Part shown: piece by piece, positions 61,332 through 64,000 of the stretch
Layout: each line of letters opens with the position of its first letter
How positions within the stretch are numbered: position 1 is the stretch's first letter
Assembly (NCBI GenBank): GCA_045604965.1
Contig: JAZUPB010000023.1
Span: 138,526-202,525 of the forward strand
DNA: 64,000 bases
Direction: 5' to 3'
DNA from: JAISGQ01 sp045604965
GTDB taxonomy: Bacteria; Bacillota; Clostridia; Oscillospirales; Acutalibacteraceae
Program-made: the position numbers and the translations under genes
Notes under the pieces: model-generated
The model's input: only the letters and a program-made list of their open reading frames with translations
Told to the model about the DNA's origin: nothing
The model's database searches: none

Positions 61332-62585
61332 ATGTACAAGGACATGATGGACTCTATCGGCTTTATCTCCGCATATGACGCAGAGGTAGCAGAGGGAATG
61401 CAGCAGGAGCTTGCACGTCAGAGAAGAAATCTCGAGCTTATTGCTTCCGAGAATATCGTTACCCCTGCTGTTATGGCAGCAATGGGCAGCGTTCTGACCA
61501 ACAAGTATGCAGAGGGCTATCCCGGCAAGCGCTACTACGGCGGCTGCCAGTGTGTTGACATCGTCGAGGAAATCGCAAGAAAGAGAGCATGTGAGCTGTT
61601 CGGTGCAGAGCACGCTAACGTACAGCCTCACTCCGGAGCACAGGCAAACCTTGGTGTTTACTTTGCACTTCTTCAGCCGGGCGATACAGTTCTCGGTATG
61701 AGTCTTGCAGAGGGCGGACATCTTACTCACGGTTCTCCCGTAAATATGTCAGGTAAGTATTATAACTTCGTACCCTACGGCGTAAACGCAGAGACAGGTA
61801 CAATCGATTACGAAGAACTCGAAAAGCTGGCTGCAGAGCACAAGCCTAAGCTCATCGTAGCAGGTGCATCCGCATACCCCAGAGCTATCGATTTTGAGCG
61901 CATCGCCGCTATCGCAAAGAAGTATGATGCGATCTTTATGGTAGATATGGCTCACATCGCAGGTCTTGTCGCAGCAGGTGTACATCAGAATCCTGTTCCT
62001 TATGCTGATATCGTTACAACAACCACTCATAAGACTCTTCGCGGTCCCAGAGGCGGTATGATCCTCTGCCGTGAGCAGTATGCAAAGGCAATCGATAAGG
62101 CAATGTTCCCCGGCACTCAGGGCGGCCCTCTTATGCACATCATCGCTGCAAAGGCTGTCTGCCTCGGCGAAGCACTCAAGCCTGAGTTCAAGGCATACGG
62201 CGAGCAGATCGTAAAGAATGCAGCTGCAATGGCAAAGGCATTTGAGAAAAACGGCATCAAGATGGTTTCCGGCGGTACCGACAACCACCTCATCCTTCTC
62301 GACCTTAGAGAAGAGGGCATCACCGGTAAGCAGCTTGAGCATAACCTCGACGAGGTATATATCACTGTCAATAAGAACGCAATCCCCAATGAGCCTCTCA
62401 GCCCGTTCATCACCAGCGGTATCCGTATCGGTACTCCCGCTGTCACCACAAGAGGACTCAAGGAAGAAGATATGGAAGTCATCGCAGACTGCATCACAAT
62501 GGCTATCCGCGACTTCGACAACAAGGCAGACGAGATCCGTGCAAAGGTATCCGCACTGCTTGAGAAGTATCCCCTTTATCAGTAA
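61332..62585 (+). CDS. glyA: serine hydroxymethyltransferase GlyA
   Basis: A PLP enzyme that interconverts serine and glycine and feeds one-carbon units to tetrahydrofolate. The 417-aa protein has ELIASENIVTPAV near residue 37, the YPGKRYYGGC loop, and the PLP lysine in TTTTHKTLRGPRGG at about 225-238. AAAGGGA lies upstream of the ATG. Codon use is strongly biased, suggesting high expression. Confidence 0.97.
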   Translation: MYKDMMDSIGFISAYDAEVAEGMQQELARQRRNLELIASENIVTPAVMAAMGSVLTNKYAEGYPGKRYYGGCQCVDIVEEIARKRACELFGAEHANVQPHSGAQANLGVYFALLQPGDTVLGMSLAEGGHLTHGSPVNMSGKYYNFVPYGVNAETGTIDYEELEKLAAEHKPKLIVAGASAYPRAIDFERIAAIAKKYDAIFMVDMAHIAGLVAAGVHQNPVPYADIVTTTTHKTLRGPRGGMILCREQYAKAIDKAMFPGTQGGPLMHIIAAKAVCLGEALKPEFKAYGEQIVKNAAAMAKAFEKNGIKMVSGGTDNHLILLDLREEGITGKQLEHNLDEVYITVNKNAIPNEPLSPFITSGIRIGTPAVTTRGLKEEDMEVIADCITMAIRDFDNKADEIRAKVSALLEKYPLYQ

Positions 62586-62610
62586 TTTCTAACCTACGGA
62601 GTGTGATTTT

Positions 62611-63375
62611 ATGTCAGTAATCAGCGGAAGCGTACTGTCGGCGTCTCTCGGCAGACACGTGTCCTTCACCGCGATACTGCCCCACGACCAGAAAAAGGCA
62701 CCGGAATACGGATTCCCCACCCTTTATCTGCTTCACGGCAAAACCGACGATGCGCACACTTGGCTTTACAGGAGCAATATAGAACGCTACGCCCTGACCC
62801 GCGGCTTGGCAGTAGTTATGCCGGATGCAGGCCTCAGCAATTACATCAATATGGCAAACGGCAAGAATTACTTCGATTTCATATCGGACGAGCTGCCCAA
62901 GCTTATGAATGAGATGTTCCGTCTTTCTTTCAGACGTGAGGATACCTTTGTCGGCGGTGTTTCAATGGGCGGCTACGGAGCACTGCGCTGTGCACTGCTG
63001 CGCAGCGAACGCTATGCAGGATGTATTGCTATCGGTGCAATGTGCGATATCGAGCAGCAGATACTCTCTGATTGTCAGAAGGGTGATGAGCCGCTGTGGA
63101 GAGGAATCCTCGGCGAAAAGCTCACAGTGCCGAAATCTCTCGATATTTATCGCCTGGTTGCTGACAACCGCAACTTCGTAAATATATGTCCCAAGTTTTA
63201 TATAGCCTGCGGCAAGAATGACCGTTATTTCGATCAGAATCTGCGTCTCAAGGACGTGTTCGACCAGAACAGAGTTGATTACACCTTTGAGCAGGCAGGC
63301 GCAGGACACGACTGGAGCTTCTGGGATATAGCCATTCAGCGAGGTATCGACCGCGTTATGGGGAGGAACTCATAA
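62611..63375 (+). CDS. putative alpha/beta-hydrolase esterase (FrmB/EstA-like)
   Basis: The 254-aa protein has no signal peptide. The alpha/beta-hydrolase pattern is present: PTLYLLHGKTDD, the nucleophile elbow GVSMGGYGA at about residues 114-122, the acid in ACGKNDRYFD, and the terminal His of GAGHDWSFW. It resembles short-chain acyl or acetyl esterases (tributyrin esterase and S-formylglutathione hydrolase relatives). It lies between glyA and rarA in the same direction. Confidence 0.88.
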   Translation: MSVISGSVLSASLGRHVSFTAILPHDQKKAPEYGFPTLYLLHGKTDDAHTWLYRSNIERYALTRGLAVVMPDAGLSNYINMANGKNYFDFISDELPKLMNEMFRLSFRREDTFVGGVSMGGYGALRCALLRSERYAGCIAIGAMCDIEQQILSDCQKGDEPLWRGILGEKLTVPKSLDIYRLVADNRNFVNICPKFYIACGKNDRYFDQNLRLKDVFDQNRVDYTFEQAGAGHDWSFWDIAIQRGIDRVMGRNS

Positions 63376-64000
63376 TGGCAGCGCCTCTTGCTGATCGGCT
63401 TCGCCCGAAAAATGTAGATGACGTTGTAGGACAGCGTCATCTGCTTGGCGAAAACGGAGTTCTTCGCGCGATAATCGAAAGCGGAGAAATACCCAATATG
63501 GTTTTTTACGGACCTCCCGGAATCGGAAAGACCACACTTGCATCCATAATTGCGGAAAAGACAAACCGCAGACTTCACAAGCTCAACGGCACAACAGCTT
63601 CGACAAAGGACATCAAGGCTGTGTTTGACGAGCTTGATACTCTTATGACCCCAAATGGAATTTTGCTGTATCTTGATGAGATACAGTATTTCAATAAAAA
63701 ACAGCAACAAACCCTGCTTGAGTTTATTGAAAACGGAAGCATAACCCTTATTGCATCTACCACCGAAAATCCGTATTTTTATATCTACGGGGCACTTCTT
63801 TCCCGCTCGGTAGTGTTTGAATTCAAGCCCCTTACAGCTGAAGATATACTGCCCGTAATTGACAGGGCGGTGGATTTTCTTAATAATGAAAATCAGACCG
63901 ATATTGAAATAGAGGATGAGGCAAAAAGAATAATTGCACAAAGCTGCGGCGGTGATGTAAGAAAGGCTATAAATACCCTCGAGCTTTGCTCAATCACCCT
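63375..64000 (+). CDS. rarA: RarA (MgsA) replication-associated AAA+ ATPase, partial at the window end
   Basis: The reading frame is open from the ATG at 63375, which overlaps the esterase stop by one base (TAATG), to the end of the window, so the C-terminus is missing. The 208 residues seen begin with PLADRLRPKNVDDVVGQRHLLG, typical of RarA (MgsA). Walker A is GPPGIGKTT at about residues 50-58, Walker B LYLDEIQ at about 98-104, sensor I IASTTENPY at about 125-133, and sensor-type Arg finger LLSRS at about 139-143. GGGAGG lies upstream. It acts at stalled replication forks. Confidence 0.93.
   Translation, partial: MAAPLADRLRPKNVDDVVGQRHLLGENGVLRAIIESGEIPNMVFYGPPGIGKTTLASIIAEKTNRRLHKLNGTTASTKDIKAVFDELDTLMTPNGILLYLDEIQYFNKKQQQTLLEFIENGSITLIASTTENPYFYIYGALLSRSVVFEFKPLTAEDILPVIDRAVDFLNNENQTDIEIEDEAKRIIAQSCGGDVRKAINTLELCSIT

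Overview
The window looks like a chromosomal segment of a low-to-moderate GC Gram-positive anaerobe of the class Clostridia, most likely a Ruminococcus-like member of the Oscillospiraceae. This is an inference from consensus SigA promoters, AGGAGG ribosome-binding sites, a T-box and a SAM-I riboswitch, a HisZ/short-HisG pair, a PyrK/PyrD type 1B dihydroorotate dehydrogenase, DUF1836 and DegV proteins, and large CAP/Big_2/fibronectin-like secreted proteins. I see no rRNA, tRNA, prophage, insertion sequence or CRISPR array.

Layout. Bases 1-11000 (minus strand) hold an ankyrin-repeat gene and then one tightly packed operon for the whole of de novo UMP synthesis, read pyrC-carA-carB-pyrK-pyrD-pyrF-pyrE-pyrB-pyrI plus a coupled ArsC-like gene. 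It starts at a perfect-consensus promoter. Back to back with it, 11140-18820 (plus strand) is the histidine operon hisZ-G-D-C-B-H-A-F-IE, interrupted after hisG by a cluster of hairpins. A structured, terminator-ended intergenic RNA candidate and a lipoprotein gene follow. Bases 19800-23920 (minus) hold pheS-pheT under a phenylalanine T-box, and a small charged protein. Bases 23938-26780 (minus) hold small membrane and lipoprotein genes, a CYTH-Maf fusion and a sugar-phosphate transferase.

Bases 26900-34900 (plus) hold a two-component system, an ECF sigma factor with its anti-sigma factor, a Fur-family regulator with a zinc/manganese-type ABC transporter behind a perfect Fur-type operator, and a MATE exporter. 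Bases 34917-40112 (minus) are a single 1731-residue secreted CAP/Big_2/Fn3 protein. Bases 40370-47400 mix small genes, a DUF1836/DegV divergent pair, a TPR membrane protein, a second MATE exporter, prmA and an amidohydrolase. Bases 47424-53240 hold a SWIM-SNF2 helicase, two overlapping convergent unknown genes, and metK under a SAM-I riboswitch. Bases 53400-64000 (plus) hold membrane proteins, a VanY-like carboxypeptidase, a CapA-like protein, recD2, comF, glyA, an esterase and the start of rarA.

The most striking observation is in carA. The small subunit of carbamoyl-phosphate synthetase has lost two of the three glutaminase triad residues (Cys to Gly, His to Asn) inside an otherwise intact operon, which predicts an ammonia-dependent enzyme. 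HisH in the neighbouring operon keeps its Cys and the His and Glu of its triad. Other points of interest are the pseudoknot-capable structured RNA at 18872-19025, the CYTH-Maf fusion, a terminator whose arm is also a ribosome-binding site (51740-51783), and the five-hairpin element at 12927-13051.
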